A stretch of 64,000 bases of DNA, taken from the NCBI GenBank assembly GCA_030180135.1, contig CM058231.1:55500235-55564234 (forward strand). The letters run 5' to 3'. Source of the DNA: Orychophragmus violaceus. Its lineage: Eukaryota; Streptophyta; Magnoliopsida; Brassicales; Brassicaceae. The notes under the pieces are model-generated. The model ran no database searches. It worked only from the letters and a program-made list of their open reading frames with translations, and was not told where the DNA came from. Below are positions 46,580-57,344 of the stretch, in pieces. The position numbers and the translations under genes are program-made. The stretch's first letter is position 1; the number at the start of each line of letters is the position of its first letter.

Positions 46580-48259
46580 ATGATTTTCCACCAGAGGAGA
46601 ACATCTTTAAGGTTGAGACAGGATTTCAGGCAGTTTATGCGAATTCATTGCCTTCTACACGGGTTGCAGAAAAGGTGTCGGTCGACACCTACTTCATGTC
46701 GTTCGACACCCGACTCGAAAAAGCGGAGAGAATCGATCAACCTCGACACCAATTGGCCGATTAGGTACGATGTCGGTCGACATTAACGTTGCAGTCGGTC
46801 GACACCAGCTGCGATCACAGGCTGAAATTTTCGACGACGAAGGGTGAAACATTAATGAGCGAAGGCTGAAATTCCAGAAGGCAACATTGTCCATCTGGAT
46901 AATCCACCTAATGCCTGATCGGATTACGGTCAAGCTATTGACATTAAACAAGCGCTGAATGGGAAGCAACCCACTGTAGGTTAGTTTTCGTTTCTTTTTT
47001 GAGTCTTTGTCATCGAGTCTTTTGATTTTTCTGGTTTTTGTATGTCAGAGCCGTAAGAAACGGTTTGCAGACATCAGTGTCGGCCGACATCACCATTGAT
47101 TTCGGTCGACACCAAAATCGAAACACGGATGGAAATCAACCACGCTCGATTACGACTAAATCGATGTTAACCAAAGGCTAATGTCGCCAGACGTAGCTTG
47201 TGTGTCGGTCGACATCGACTGTGATAGGAGGTAAGATTTTTGTTTATCAAGTTCTCAGTTATTTATACTTTGATTTCTCCCGATCTCATACTACGGTTGC
47301 ACAGGGGACAGTGCAGTCTAAGTGTGGGGGAGGTGGCTACTGACATTGTGTTTTATTTTCTTAGAGCCAGTCCCTTGTTTTCAGTTGCTTTCAAAATTGT
47401 TTTATTGAGTCAAAAAGTGTATGAAACTATGATTTTTCGAGGAAATTTTTCGCTGGAACAGGAACTAAGTGACCATTGGACCGACTTGCAGTAATTCTAT
47501 GACTATTAGAAAAACCCAAATAGATCAGCTTTACAAGGACACCCATATCTAACCAGGTATTCAGAGGATCCATCACTAGCCTCATCTCTAATCTTGACTC
47601 TAATTTCTTACTTAGGGGCTTGAGATCTCTGGATCGGATTCCTATGATGTACTTGACACAGCCTGTGATCCTGTTTGAGTATGGTTCCTGATTTTCCCCT
47701 CCCTTAAAAGAAAAAAAAAAGAGAGATTAAAACCGAGGATAAGCTAGTAGCTTCGAAGTGGTCACGGGAGTGGTAGAGACCCCTATTACCTCCTGTGTAT
47801 CCATGGAAAGATCCAAAGTTACACCCCGAATAAAAAGGGAAGAGCACTGATAAAAATAAAATAAAATAATACCCAGTGGGGAAAAATCAGTTGCTAAGGG
47901 AGAAATGGAAAAGAAAGGAACCAGAAACCGACAGTTTGGTGGTCAGTACTGAATGAGTAGAGTCCATGTGTTCTCTGATCAATACTCCCTCTGTAAGACC
48001 GCACTTAATTGTCTACAGAGGTTAGTGTGGTGAACTTGAATATCCTAACTTGATTGTGGAGTTTACTTGGGACAGTTGCTAAGTGTGGGAGAAGTATATT
48101 GTGGTCTTGACATCTGCAGGAAAGTTTTCAGTGGCTTACTAAGTGAATGTGAATGCGAAAGTTCCTAGGACGAAATGAGTTTCTGAGTTTTTAAACCTCT
48201 TTCTTATGATTTAGTTCTTTCACTTGCTTGAGGCAAGCAAGAGCTAAGTGTGGGGGAGT
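46580..48259 (+). other. Athila-1 3' internal region; integrase missing
   Basis: After a short tail (IDDFPPEENIFKVE-like) the sequence has palindrome-rich spacers (46677-46810, 47080-47215) and a phrase typical of the end of Athila pol (ITVKLLTLNKR, MGSN near 46918-46975). The integrase that should lie between is absent, so about 1.5 kb was probably deleted near 46830-46900. The rest is the long noncoding Athila 3' region. I see no envelope-like ORF. It ends with the polypurine tract GTGTGGGGGAGT (48248-48259). Confidence 0.7.
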
Positions 48260-49066
48260 TGATATATCATGGTTTTTCTAGGTTTTCAACCATGATATAG
48301 TTGTGTATATTGAGTCTTTAACTTGGTTTTTCGAGTCTATTGAGTCTTCTACAGGTACACTTTCGTTTGGAGCAAAGAGCGGGATTATAGGACGTTTCTG
48401 GTGATTTGTGCAAGGAGCTGAAGTTGGTGTCTCGGCCACGACTGGATGTCGACCGACACTGACTTTGGTGTCTGTCGACACTGAGCGCGAGAGAAGTCAT
48501 ACGACGAGTTGAGATAAGTTTTAAAGAATTGGCATAAAGACCCCGAAGTTTCCCCTAATTCTAATCTGACCCCAAAACGAGTTTACGAGTTTTAATTAGG
48601 TTTTCAGACTCATTATTCACTTTATCTTGTTCTTACTTTGTTCTGGCTTTTGGAGATTGAGAGATTTGCTAAGGGGCTGATTCTTGCTACTTGTAACCTT
48701 GAGAGAAGCATTTCGAACCTCTTTATCTTATCTATTCAGTCTTTTGGTTTTCTATTCATGATGTTTTGCTTGATTGATAATATGTCTGAGTAGTAACCTA
48801 GTTAGATTTAGGAATTCTCATAAGGGTTTTATGCTTGTTTAGATAACTGATTCATTAGGATTCACAATATGTTTGTTCATCACCTAAGTTGTGCTTAACA
48901 CTAAATTCTGGACTAATCACCTAGGGTTTAGATCTGAGATAATCAACTTAGCACGAGAGTGTGAGTTATAATCTGAAATAACTTAGTGTGAGCATACAAA
49001 GAGATTTGGTTTAAGAGCATAACTGTGCACTTGCAGTAGAATAGGATTAAAACTTTGAGCCTATCA
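48260..49066 (+). repeat. Athila-1 3' LTR (internally deleted)
   Basis: Starts TGATATATCATGG, ends GAGCCTATCA, then TSD ATTTG. It follows the 5' LTR except for a missing block corresponding to about 4170-4520 of the 5' copy (join near 49018). Confidence 0.88.
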
Positions 49067-49071
49067 ATTTG

Positions 49072-49199
49072 TCGGGATCTTGCGATATTGGTGGTCCGAT
49101 TGATGCTGTTGCGCTATGATCCATATTCACGCTAGTAAGCATTGGACCGGGTTTGGGCGTACAAGATATCTATGAATATCCCCATAGACGGCGCCAAAA
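49072..49199 (-). other. Tat-C leader start and primer-binding site
   Basis: Continues Tat-C right of Athila-1. On the minus strand TTTTGGCGCCGTCTATGGGG (about 49179-49199) directly follows the 5' LTR and has the form of a gypsy PBS. It gives the minus orientation of Tat-C. Confidence 0.75.
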
Positions 49200-49776
49200 T
49201 GTGGATGCTGAAACCCACACTCGAGGTTTAGAGTGTTTGTTGTTAAGATTTGGCACAGGTGTGCTAGATTCTAAGGTGAACCACGATGTAAACTAAAGCT
49301 TAGAAAGATGAAAACGGATTTGTATTGATTAATAGGAAGATTTTACAATGACTTAAGCTACTGAGAACGATTACAAGTGCAAAGTAAGAATGTGTATATT
49401 GAGAATCAGATGATCCCTCGAGCAGAGGTAGAGGCTCCTTTTATAGTCCACATCGTGCTAACCATCTTCCTCTTTCCTCGGGAGCTTCCTTCAACTACCT
49501 CCGTGATTCTTGGGATTTCCATGGACCTTATCTCCTCCTCTTCTTCAGCCAGTAGGTCGTCTGTTGCACCAATATTGCGTCGTGCGGTCGATCGATGAAC
49601 TGGGCTGTCGAGTCGGAGTTTGCTATCCAGATCCATAGTCTGAGTTTTGGCCCATCAAGTGTGTCATCTGCTTTGCTGGGGCTGGTCGTGATGTAAATCG
49701 GAAATGGTTTTCGATCACTTGCAAAAAGAGAGGTCTTTATCCAGCTGAATTCCCTGAGAAAAATTGGGCCCAAACA
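49200..49776 (-). repeat. Tat-C 5' LTR
   Basis: 577 bp, TGTGGATGC to GGCCCAAACA on the plus strand, i.e. TGTTTGGGCCC to GCATCCACA on the element strand. Not homologous at sight to the Tat-A/B LTR, so it is another Tat family. Confidence 0.75.
49437..49446 (-). promoter_or_regulatory. TATA box in the Tat-C LTR
   Basis: CTATAAAAGG on the element strand, near the middle of the LTR, as in a U3 promoter. Inferred from sequence only. Confidence 0.45.
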
Positions 49777-49799
49777 CTAAATAAATAGAAGTCGATATT

Positions 49800-50215
49800 A
49801 CATGTTCTAGTCGATGAACCCTTTTTTAGAGAGCATCTGCCATAAAGTTGGTCGATATCGGGGAAAATTAAGGGAGATTCTATCAAACAAATCAGCTAGA
49901 TGGTAAACATCAAAGAGGATTCCATAGAACTCTGCAATTTGTTTTTTGGATCTGATAGTTCCAGTGAGCATTTAAGAATCAGATTTCAAGAAAATTCTTT
50001 TCCATCCATGGTTATGAGCTTGAAGAACAGTTTCCCTGATTTTGATCACTTCGGCAGCCAGTGGCAAAGTGACAAACTGTTCTGCCCTAATGCTATGGGT
50101 GATTTTTTTGATGAGGTGGTCTTTTCCAATCAATCCGATTCCAGCCAATTTTGAATCCTTTATCCAAGCTGCATCTGAGAAACAAATGACATTTGAAGGA
50201 TCCTCTGATGGGGTA
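49800..50215 (-). pseudogene. RNase H domain fragment of a LINE-type or RVT_3 family gene
   Basis: Minus strand from 50215: ICFSDAAWIKDSKLAGIGLI (first Asp), PLAAEVIKIRETVL (Glu), IFLKSDS (Asp), SKKQIAEFYGILFDVYHLAD, then NFMADAL (last Asp). This is the pattern of the RNase H-like domain (RVT_3) linked to plant non-LTR reverse transcriptases. At least one stop and one frameshift (near 49865) break it. No RT is present next to it. A CACTA end abuts it at 50219. Confidence 0.72.
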
Positions 50216-50218
50216 TCT

Positions 50219-50340
50219 CACTACAAGAAAACAGTCATGTAGCGACGAAATTTAGCAACGAAAATATTCTATCGCTAAAAACAATCGATTTGCGAGGATT
50301 TTACGAGGAAATTAGGATTCATTGTAAAATCGTCATTACT
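50219..50340 (+). repeat. CACTA-1 left terminus and subterminal repeats
   Basis: CACTACAAGAAAAC at the tip, preceded by TCT (possible 3-bp TSD), then repeated GCGACGAAA / GCAACGAAA-type phrases. CACTA tips and subterminal repeats are the transposase-binding ends in this superfamily. Confidence 0.75.
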
Positions 50341-50397
50341 TAATGAAAAATCTAATTTGTTAACAACTTCTTCTATAAGATGGCATGCTGAGCATTA

Positions 50398-50589
50398 ACA
50401 GAAGGATGGGGTGGTCACTCATCCTTCAGATAAAAAGGCGTGGAAACACTTTAAGACGGTACATCCACATTTGCCACACAAGTTGGAAATGTATACCTTG
50501 GTCTTTGCACAGATGGATTTAGTCCATTTGGTATGTCTGGTAGACAATATTCGTTGTGGCCGATACCTTACAACCTCCCTCCAAATATG
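50398..50589 (+). pseudogene. CACTA-1 TNP2 transposase, part 1
   Basis: Two frames give THPSDKKAWKHFKTVHPH and then, after a shift, LGLCTDGFSPFGMSGRQYSL, the hallmark block of the TNP2-type transposase with its catalytic-region DG. Copia-4 interrupts it at 50590; the next residues (CMQREF) appear at 57986. Confidence 0.85.
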
Positions 50590-51225
50590 TGTTGGAATTG
50601 TGTCCAGTAATCTCGGTACTGTCTCTAGAAAGTAAGAGTATGTCAATGATCAGACATAAGTCATATAATGCTGGGGGTCATGATGGCTTGCTAGAGTCCG
50701 CTCATGATCTATAAGTCTTGGACTTATTGCCTTTATTATATGATCCCATATGGGTCACACGCCTAAGCTAACGGGAAAATACGAAGGAACGGCTTAGCAG
50801 AAGTACGGTAAAAGTGCTAGGCATTTACTGTATCAAGAGAGTCTAAAGGGCCTGATTAAATCCATGGGATTTAATCAGAACTGAGAATTGGGCCCAAAAG
50901 CCCATGAGAACTAGGAGAGATTTTAATGAATAAAATCAGACCTAGGTCTCTAATTTCCTCAGCTTTTTGCGCCACCCACAGCCTCTCTCTGCGCCTCCCT
51001 GTCGTCTGGTCTAGCAGCCAATTCCCGAGCGTGCGTGTGTGAACCTTTGGAGGATTCATCCCTTGATGCATCTCTCTGATCTCTGACCTGTTCTACTTCT
51101 TCCGCTGCAACAAACAGGTAAAAGGTGAGATCATCTATGTTTCTATTACAAGAGAACCTAGATCTGTATGTTTAGGGTGATATGAATCTGTGAATTGAAT
51201 CAGGATCATCTAAACATTTCCAACA
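50590..51225 (+). repeat. Copia-4 5' LTR
   Basis: TGTTGGAATTGTGTCC to CATTTCCAACA. Confidence 0.93.
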
Positions 51226-51226
51226 G

Positions 51227-51240
51227 TGGTATCAGAGCCA
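51227..51240 (+). other. Copia-4 primer-binding site
   Basis: TGGTATCAGAGCCA one base after the LTR; initiator Met tRNA type. Confidence 0.9.
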
Positions 51241-52945
51241 TTGGTTCTTAGGATTTCTTGTTTTAGATTCATGTTTAGGTTGTTTAATCTGTTTAGAAGT
51301 GTTTTGAATCCATTACTGATAAGAAAAAACACTTAAGAAACTGAATTGAATCCTGAACAAACAATTAAAATCACATTAGACCAAGCTATATGACTTGGTA
51401 CAATGGTGATCGGCCGGTATGCAAACCGATCGGCTTGGCCGATCCAATGGTTGGATGCATCGCGCGTGATGGGCTGGTCGAGAGCATCGATCGCATCTCG
51501 TTCGCAATGCATCACGTCCCGGCTGCAAGAATGGATCGAGCTCGTCGTTCGGATGATGCTGCGATCGTCCCGATCGTTGGACGCGCACGTCCCGCTATCG
51601 TCCCGGCCGTAAGGATGGATCGTCCCGCTGTCGTCCTAGATAAAGCTGCGATCGTCCCGGTCAATTGGATGCGTGCGTCTGACCGTTCCGACCGTCAAGT
51701 CCGCAAGCCATCCCGATCATGGATCGTGCGTTTGGCTAGGGTTGGCGGCTAGGGTTTGATTGCGTGAAGATCACGACTAGGTCGTGATCGGTTCACGTGA
51801 TCAAATCGGTTCGGTTCGGTTTAAAATTTTAATTAAAATCAATCGTTCTGGTTTAATAAACAGATTTTAATAATTTTATTAAATCTGGTTAAACCAGGAT
51901 AAGAAATCCAATGTCGAAAGAAATATTGGATTTAGTGCCTAAACCGGGAATTTCTAATTTGATTTGGTTGGACCAAATAAATTGAGAGATTCCGGTTTAG
52001 TAAATAACCGGTTGACAATTGTGGTCATCGTAGTAATTGAAACCTGGTTAGACCAGTTTTAATGAACCAGACCGGTTATGTCAAATAATTGGACAATTGG
52101 GTCATGTCTTGGACATGGACCAATTCTTGGGCCTCGGGCCAAGAAGTTAAAACAATTGGGCCAATTATTTGAGTCTTTCTTCAGATCAATTTAAAATCTA
52201 TTTTATAAAATTATGAAGTCGTTTTTAAATTAAAGTTTCCGAAATTTTGAAATTAGAAAGTTTCTTAAAATAGAATTTTCTGAATTTGCGGGTTTTGGAT
52301 TTTAAGAAATTTCTAAAGTTAGAAAGTTTCCGTTTTTAGAAAGTTTCCAATTTTAGAAAGTTTCCAAAAATAGTAGGTTTCCAAAAATGGAAAGTTTCCC
52401 GAAATAGTAATCTTCTATTTTGGGAATGAATTTTAATAAACCTACGAACCTCAAATAATATCAAGCGTTGGATGTCTTGTCCAGGCTATGTCAGCTGTCA
52501 AAGCCCATTCAATTGCATTCATGGCCTTACAGTGTGAGGATGTCTGCTTTTGCGTGGGTAAGACGGTTTGTGATTCATAAATGTCATTGGGAGTCCCAGA
52601 CATTAATGATTACATGACTGTATAGTCTGGTTTTCTTGACTAGGCCATCGGGAGTCCCGGGCCTTGAGACATCAGAGTGGATTGGGCCTCGGGCCCAGAT
52701 TCACAACTAAGAGTTATATCACGGATATAATTAGCCGATATAGGGCTTACCGATATAAGCTAAGGTTGGGTGACGGCCAGTGGCCCACTTTAATCTTAGT
52801 TATATGTGGATCTTAGAATCATTATATTCTATTGAGGGTAACTGATGTTATTGAATATAATGCATGATTAATCATATTAAATTTTAATACGAGATTAATC
52901 ATATTGAACATATTAACTAAAATCCTTTTATCTTATATTTCAGTT
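51241..52945 (+). other. Copia-4 5' leader with a GC-rich block
   Basis: Noncoding leader of about 1.7 kb. At 51400-51760 is a GC-rich stretch of repeated GATCGTCCCG, GGATCG and CGATCG phrases that is open on both strands (120 codons + at 51390). I treat these frames as by-products of the repeats. The last 450 bp match the Copia-2 leader. Confidence 0.65.
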
Positions 52946-53935
52946 ATGACTAGCACAAACAATCAAAACACTTTCTCGATCCGATCTATCCTTGAGATGG
53001 ATAAGCTGAACGGATCAAATTTCCTGACTTGGTCGCGGAACCTGAGGCTAGTCCTCAGACAGGAGAGAAAGGACTATGTCCTTGAGAGAGCTCTCCCCGT
53101 GAGGATCGGGTCCAATGCTTCTCATGCAGTATATGATGCTTGGAATAAGCATTATAATGATGCGGTAGATGTGCGTGGTCTGATATTGGCTACCATGGAC
53201 TCTGACTTGCGGGAGCAATATGAGAACATGGAGTCGCCAATAGAGATGATCAGCAGCCTGAAATTGAAATTTCAGGAGCAGATACGAGTGGAGAGATACC
53301 AGTTGGTTAAGTCTCTCACTAGCTGCAAGCTACCAAATGATAATCCAGTGAGTCCTCATGTCAGTAAAATGATGGGTTACATTGATAACCTGAGGAAACT
53401 GGATTATCCAGTTAGCCAAGAATTGGCAACTGAGATCATTCTGCAGTCACTGCCGTCAAGCTATGATAAGTTCAGGAAGAACTATATCAAGAAAGGCTAA
53501 ACGAAGACGCTGACTGAACTGCATAATATGCTCAAGACGGTTGAGCCAAACGTGAAGGGTAGGTTTATGAAACCTAGTACTGACAAGGGTGAAGACAAAG
53601 TTGTCCAGATTTTGAATCATGGCAAGCGTGTGTCTTCTGAGCTCAAGTCAGATACCTCTTACGTTGGTAAGTGCTGCTACTGTAAAGAGATAGGGCATTG
53701 GAAGAGAGATTGCATAAAATTCATGGAAGACGATGAGGAGTTAAAGTTAATGTATGAGACTACTTCCTCAGGTATTCATGTCATTACTTCAAGTTCTACC
53801 TTGCAGGTATTGGATACTGGTTGTGGCACTGATATTTGTTGTAATATGCAGAGCCTGAGCAACAGTAGAACGTTGAAGGAAGAGCAAGTGGAACTGCATG
53901 TCTGGAAGGAGCTATGGAAGCTGCCTCAGTCATAG
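52946..53935 (+). pseudogene. Copia-4 gag with start of protease
   Basis: ATG 52946 (MTSTNNQNTFSIRSILEMDK), same start as in Copia-2. One in-frame stop (53498-53500, where Copia-2 has a Leu codon) splits an otherwise continuous frame that passes the zinc knuckle (CCYCKEIGHWKRDC) and enters the protease (VLDTGCGTDIC near 53815), ending at 53933-53935. It lacks about 10 codons present in Copia-2 gag near 53555. Confidence 0.85.
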
Positions 53936-56490
53936 GGTTTTCACTTGTAGATACCTTCAAGGCTTGGTTTTGTATTAAGTAATTGCTACAATCTACCTGC
54001 TTTAAGCAGAGTTGTTTTTCATTTTCTTGTAAGAATTTGAATGTTTTTCATTTTGATAAAAGACAAGGTTTTGTTCTTTTGATCTTAATGAAATATCAAT
54101 TGTAGCACCCTATTCAAGGAATGGGTTTTATATCTTAAACCGAATATAACATAAATACCGAATTGGTTTAAATCTGATGAATTAAACCTGAATTTTCTTG
54201 GTATAAAAGTCTTGGTCACATAGAGTAAGACGGATTCAGAAATCCCATAGTTATGGACTGTTGGGCTCATTTGATACGATATCTTATGAGACTTGAATTC
54301 TGTTTACTGGATCAAAAGACAAAGGGCCCATCTTAGCCGAGCTAGAGAAAGGCCCAAAGGCTTGTTGGAGATTGAACATACTCATGTATGTGGTCCGATG
54401 AGCAGAAATGCCAGAGAAAACTTCCTATACTTCATTGTCTTGACTGATTAATTCAGTGAGTAAGATTGTGTTCATTTGATGAGACACAAGTCGGAATTCT
54501 TTGACATGGTCGAAAGAGTTCCAGATTGAGGTATAGAACCTAAGTGACAGAAGTATTAAGACTCTGAGTTAAATCAGAGTGAGAATACTTAAGTCATTGA
54601 TGGTGTGATCATCTGAATGAGTGTGAAGTCGTTTCACAACTCAATTCTCCTGAAAAACCAGGAGGTGTTTCTGTGAGAAAGAATCAGATCTTATTAGAAA
54701 TGATTAAAGATGAGTCACACGAATCTTCCATGATATTATTAAAGAATAACGCTCTAAAATATCTAAGTTTACGCTGAAATAGTTCCACAAATATCAGTTG
54801 AAAGACACCACGTTAATGTGGATTGAAATCGATCCAAATTTGTCTTTACTGAGTATTTGTAGTTGTGCTACTTCGCTGGTTGTCCTAGAGAAACTAAGGC
54901 TTGTTACTTTTACGTCCAATCTGTTTTCTAAGAAGGGAAGTTATTTTCCAAGAAGAACAGTGGGAGTAAAAGCATAACTCGAAGTTTTCTTAGGGAAACC
55001 AAGGCTCGGTACTTTTACGACCATCATGTTTTCTAAGAAGGGAAATTACTTTCCAAGAAGAACAGTGGGAGTTAAAAAGTATTTTTACGACTATTCTGTT
55101 TTCTAAGAAGGGAAGTTACTTTCCAAGAAGAACAGTGGGAATAAAAGTACAACTCGAAGAAATTCGAGAAATACAGGAGGCTGCTTAACCTAATGAGGGA
55201 GAGCAGCGGAAGGATTTACAGATTTCTGTAGAATCTACACCTGTGGAGCCTGAAGATTCGCAGATATGAAAGAATCAGTCACTAATCCGAGAGTGAATTC
55301 TCGTCATTAGTTCAGCCTGATGATCATTGAATGTTCGCATGATCTGATGATTATTGAAAGCGACGAATCTGCGAAATTCAAAGAAGCGAAAGTAAGCAAG
55401 GACTCCGAAAAAAAAATTAATTACATTTTATGTAAGTTAGCTTCATCGATCCATTCATGGATGGAAGCAAACATATCGGAGTTGGAATCTTCGTTCTGTT
55501 GAAGTAGTCAAGGTTTTGACTTGAACAGGAACGAAGCGGAACTGTGTGTTTACTAATAGATAAATGGGAGCGATATTGCATTTCTCATATTGTATGTCGA
55601 TAACATACTGATTCTCGGAAATAACGTCCCAATGCTGTAGTCGGTAAAGGACTGGCTTGGGAGTTGGTTTAGTGATTGACATGGGTAAAGCCACGAAAGT
55701 CTTGGATTCTGGATCTAAAGATAGAGATCCAGAAGAGCTGGTAGGACAAAGTCAGGATTCTTAAATTGACAAAGTCCTACACGTTTTCAGCACTCCAAGA
55801 AGGGTTTTAAGCCAATGTCACATGGCAATACGTTAAGCAAGAAGCAGTGTCCTACGATAACTGCTGAGCTTGAATGCATAGATAGGATTCATATGCGACG
55901 GCAATTGGATCTATCATGTATGCCATGACACGTACTTGTTTTGATATTGCTTTAATGTTAAGCAAGACAAGTAAAGACCAGTCAAATCCAGCAAAGAATC
56001 ACTGGATTGCCGTAAAGAATATTCTAAAGTATTTGAAGAATACTAAGGATAAGTTCTTTAGGTAAAGAAGAAAGTGAGGTGCTACAAGTCGATAGAGTCT
56101 GAAAAGGCAAGTTTCCAACAGACAAAGATGATTTCCGGTCACAGTCCGGTTATGTCTTGTGTTTGTTTGGCGGTGCACGGCACTGTTGCTGACTCCATGA
56201 CTTAAACTGAATATTTCGCAGCTTGGGAAGCAGCGAAAGAGGTTGTTTGAAAGAAGAGTTCATCACTGAACTTGATGTGAATCCCAGCATAGATGAGACT
56301 AGCTGCACATCAGAGGTCCAAACAACTTGAGGATAGGTATAACCTATTCCATAAGATAAATGACAGAGATGTTAAGTAGATCAGCAAGTTTCATCGAATG
56401 AGAACGTTGCTAATCTATTAACGAAGCCACTCCTTAGGCCTAAGCACGAGTCTCGGACTGTAGCTGTAGGATAAGTGAAATTAAGATGTA
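53936..56490 (+). pseudogene. Copia-4 pol remnant
   Basis: Same decayed body as Copia-2: integrase start (EHTHVCGPMSRNARENFLYF near 54375-54435), RT with YVDN in place of YVDD (about 55595-55610) and an RNase H tail (56130-56250). A segment of about 100 bp is present three times between 54885 and 55165. Stops and shifts throughout, many at the same places as Copia-2. Confidence 0.82.
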
Positions 56491-57344
56491 GTCTTGATTT
56501 CAGTGGGAGTTATTAAAGGGCTTTATTTAGTTATTTGATATGTTCTTGTAAAACATTTATGATGTTTAATGAAATTATTATTTCAAGATTATTTAACTGT
56601 GATGAAATAATCGTTCCAAAATGATATGAACCATTTTATAGGTCATCGAAGTAAATGACTTGATCTTGAGTCATCAAAGTCATTTAGCTTGATCATAAGA
56701 CCCTATATTTGATAGATGGTTTATATCATCCTGTCCCTAGTCGAAGGTTGTTGAAATTGGAACACCAACAACCGTGTGAGACTGGATTGGTACGTGACTT
56801 ATGACAAAGTCTTAGTGTGTCATAGATGCGCGGCATCAAAGTCAGTACATAGGTGTATGTTGGGGAACATACGACCGGACAAGACCCGCTTATAAGAACT
56901 CTTCAGGATATTTATATCTGTGTCATAAGAGATTCTTACTACGACTATAGAGTATAGTCCTTAGACCTGAGTTCGCATGCATGTGACTGCACATGGACTG
57001 ATGCACTTTGATCATTGTCTAACGCTATCGTTCTGCGATAGTTATAAGGACCTTGTTTGGGTACATTATGAAATGAGTAGTTTACAGTGATGGAACAAGA
57101 CGGAATTTGTCCCTCCAATATAAATGGAGTGAATATCTCTAGGCCAATCGGAGATTTGAATACTGGAAAATGCATGGCCATGCTCAAACGGACTGTCCCG
57201 AGTCGTTTGGATTGTCAGTATCAAATCAGAGTCCGATGAACAAGATTAGGCTTTATAAGGATGACACTAATCTTGCCTTATGACTAATCGAGATATTGAG
57301 ACAAAAGGATTATGAATACATAGATTCCAGTACAAGTGGGAGAT
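56491..57344 (+). other. Copia-4 3' untranslated region and polypurine tract
   Basis: Homologous to 31522-32370. Holds the 8-bp stem at 56746-56773 and the polypurine tract AAGTGGGAGAT before the LTR. Confidence 0.78.

Larger units (their letters stand above)
3410..49066 (+). mobile_element. Athila-1: Athila-lineage Ty3/gypsy retrotransposon, heavily nested
   Basis: The LTR starts TGATATATCATGG on both sides (3410 and 48260). The 3' LTR ends CCTATCA and is followed by ATTTG, which also directly precedes the 5' LTR, giving a 5-bp TSD at 3405-3409 and 49067-49071. The own parts are 5' LTR, PBS, gag (4775-6209, 7966-8680), protease (8681-9247), RT (9323-9890, 17454-18039), RNase H (46179-46579), 3' spacer, polypurine tract and 3' LTR. 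No integrase is visible. Inserted in it are a Pack-MULE, Copia-1, and the Athila-2/Tat/copia complex. The reading frames rejoin across each insertion, which fixes the order of events. Confidence 0.9.

Noticed and set aside
46580..48259. Athila envelope-like gene
   Set aside because: No long frame, signal peptide or membrane segments; the open frame at 47240-47494 has no recognisable features.
50871..51071. 66-codon minus frame present identically at 50871-51071 and 57626-57826
   Set aside because: It is simply the same antisense frame in two identical LTRs, not a duplicated gene.
51390..51752. 120-codon plus frame and antisense frames in the Copia-4 leader
   Set aside because: Produced by GC-rich GATCGTCCCG repeats; no homologue in Copia-2 and no start context or domain.
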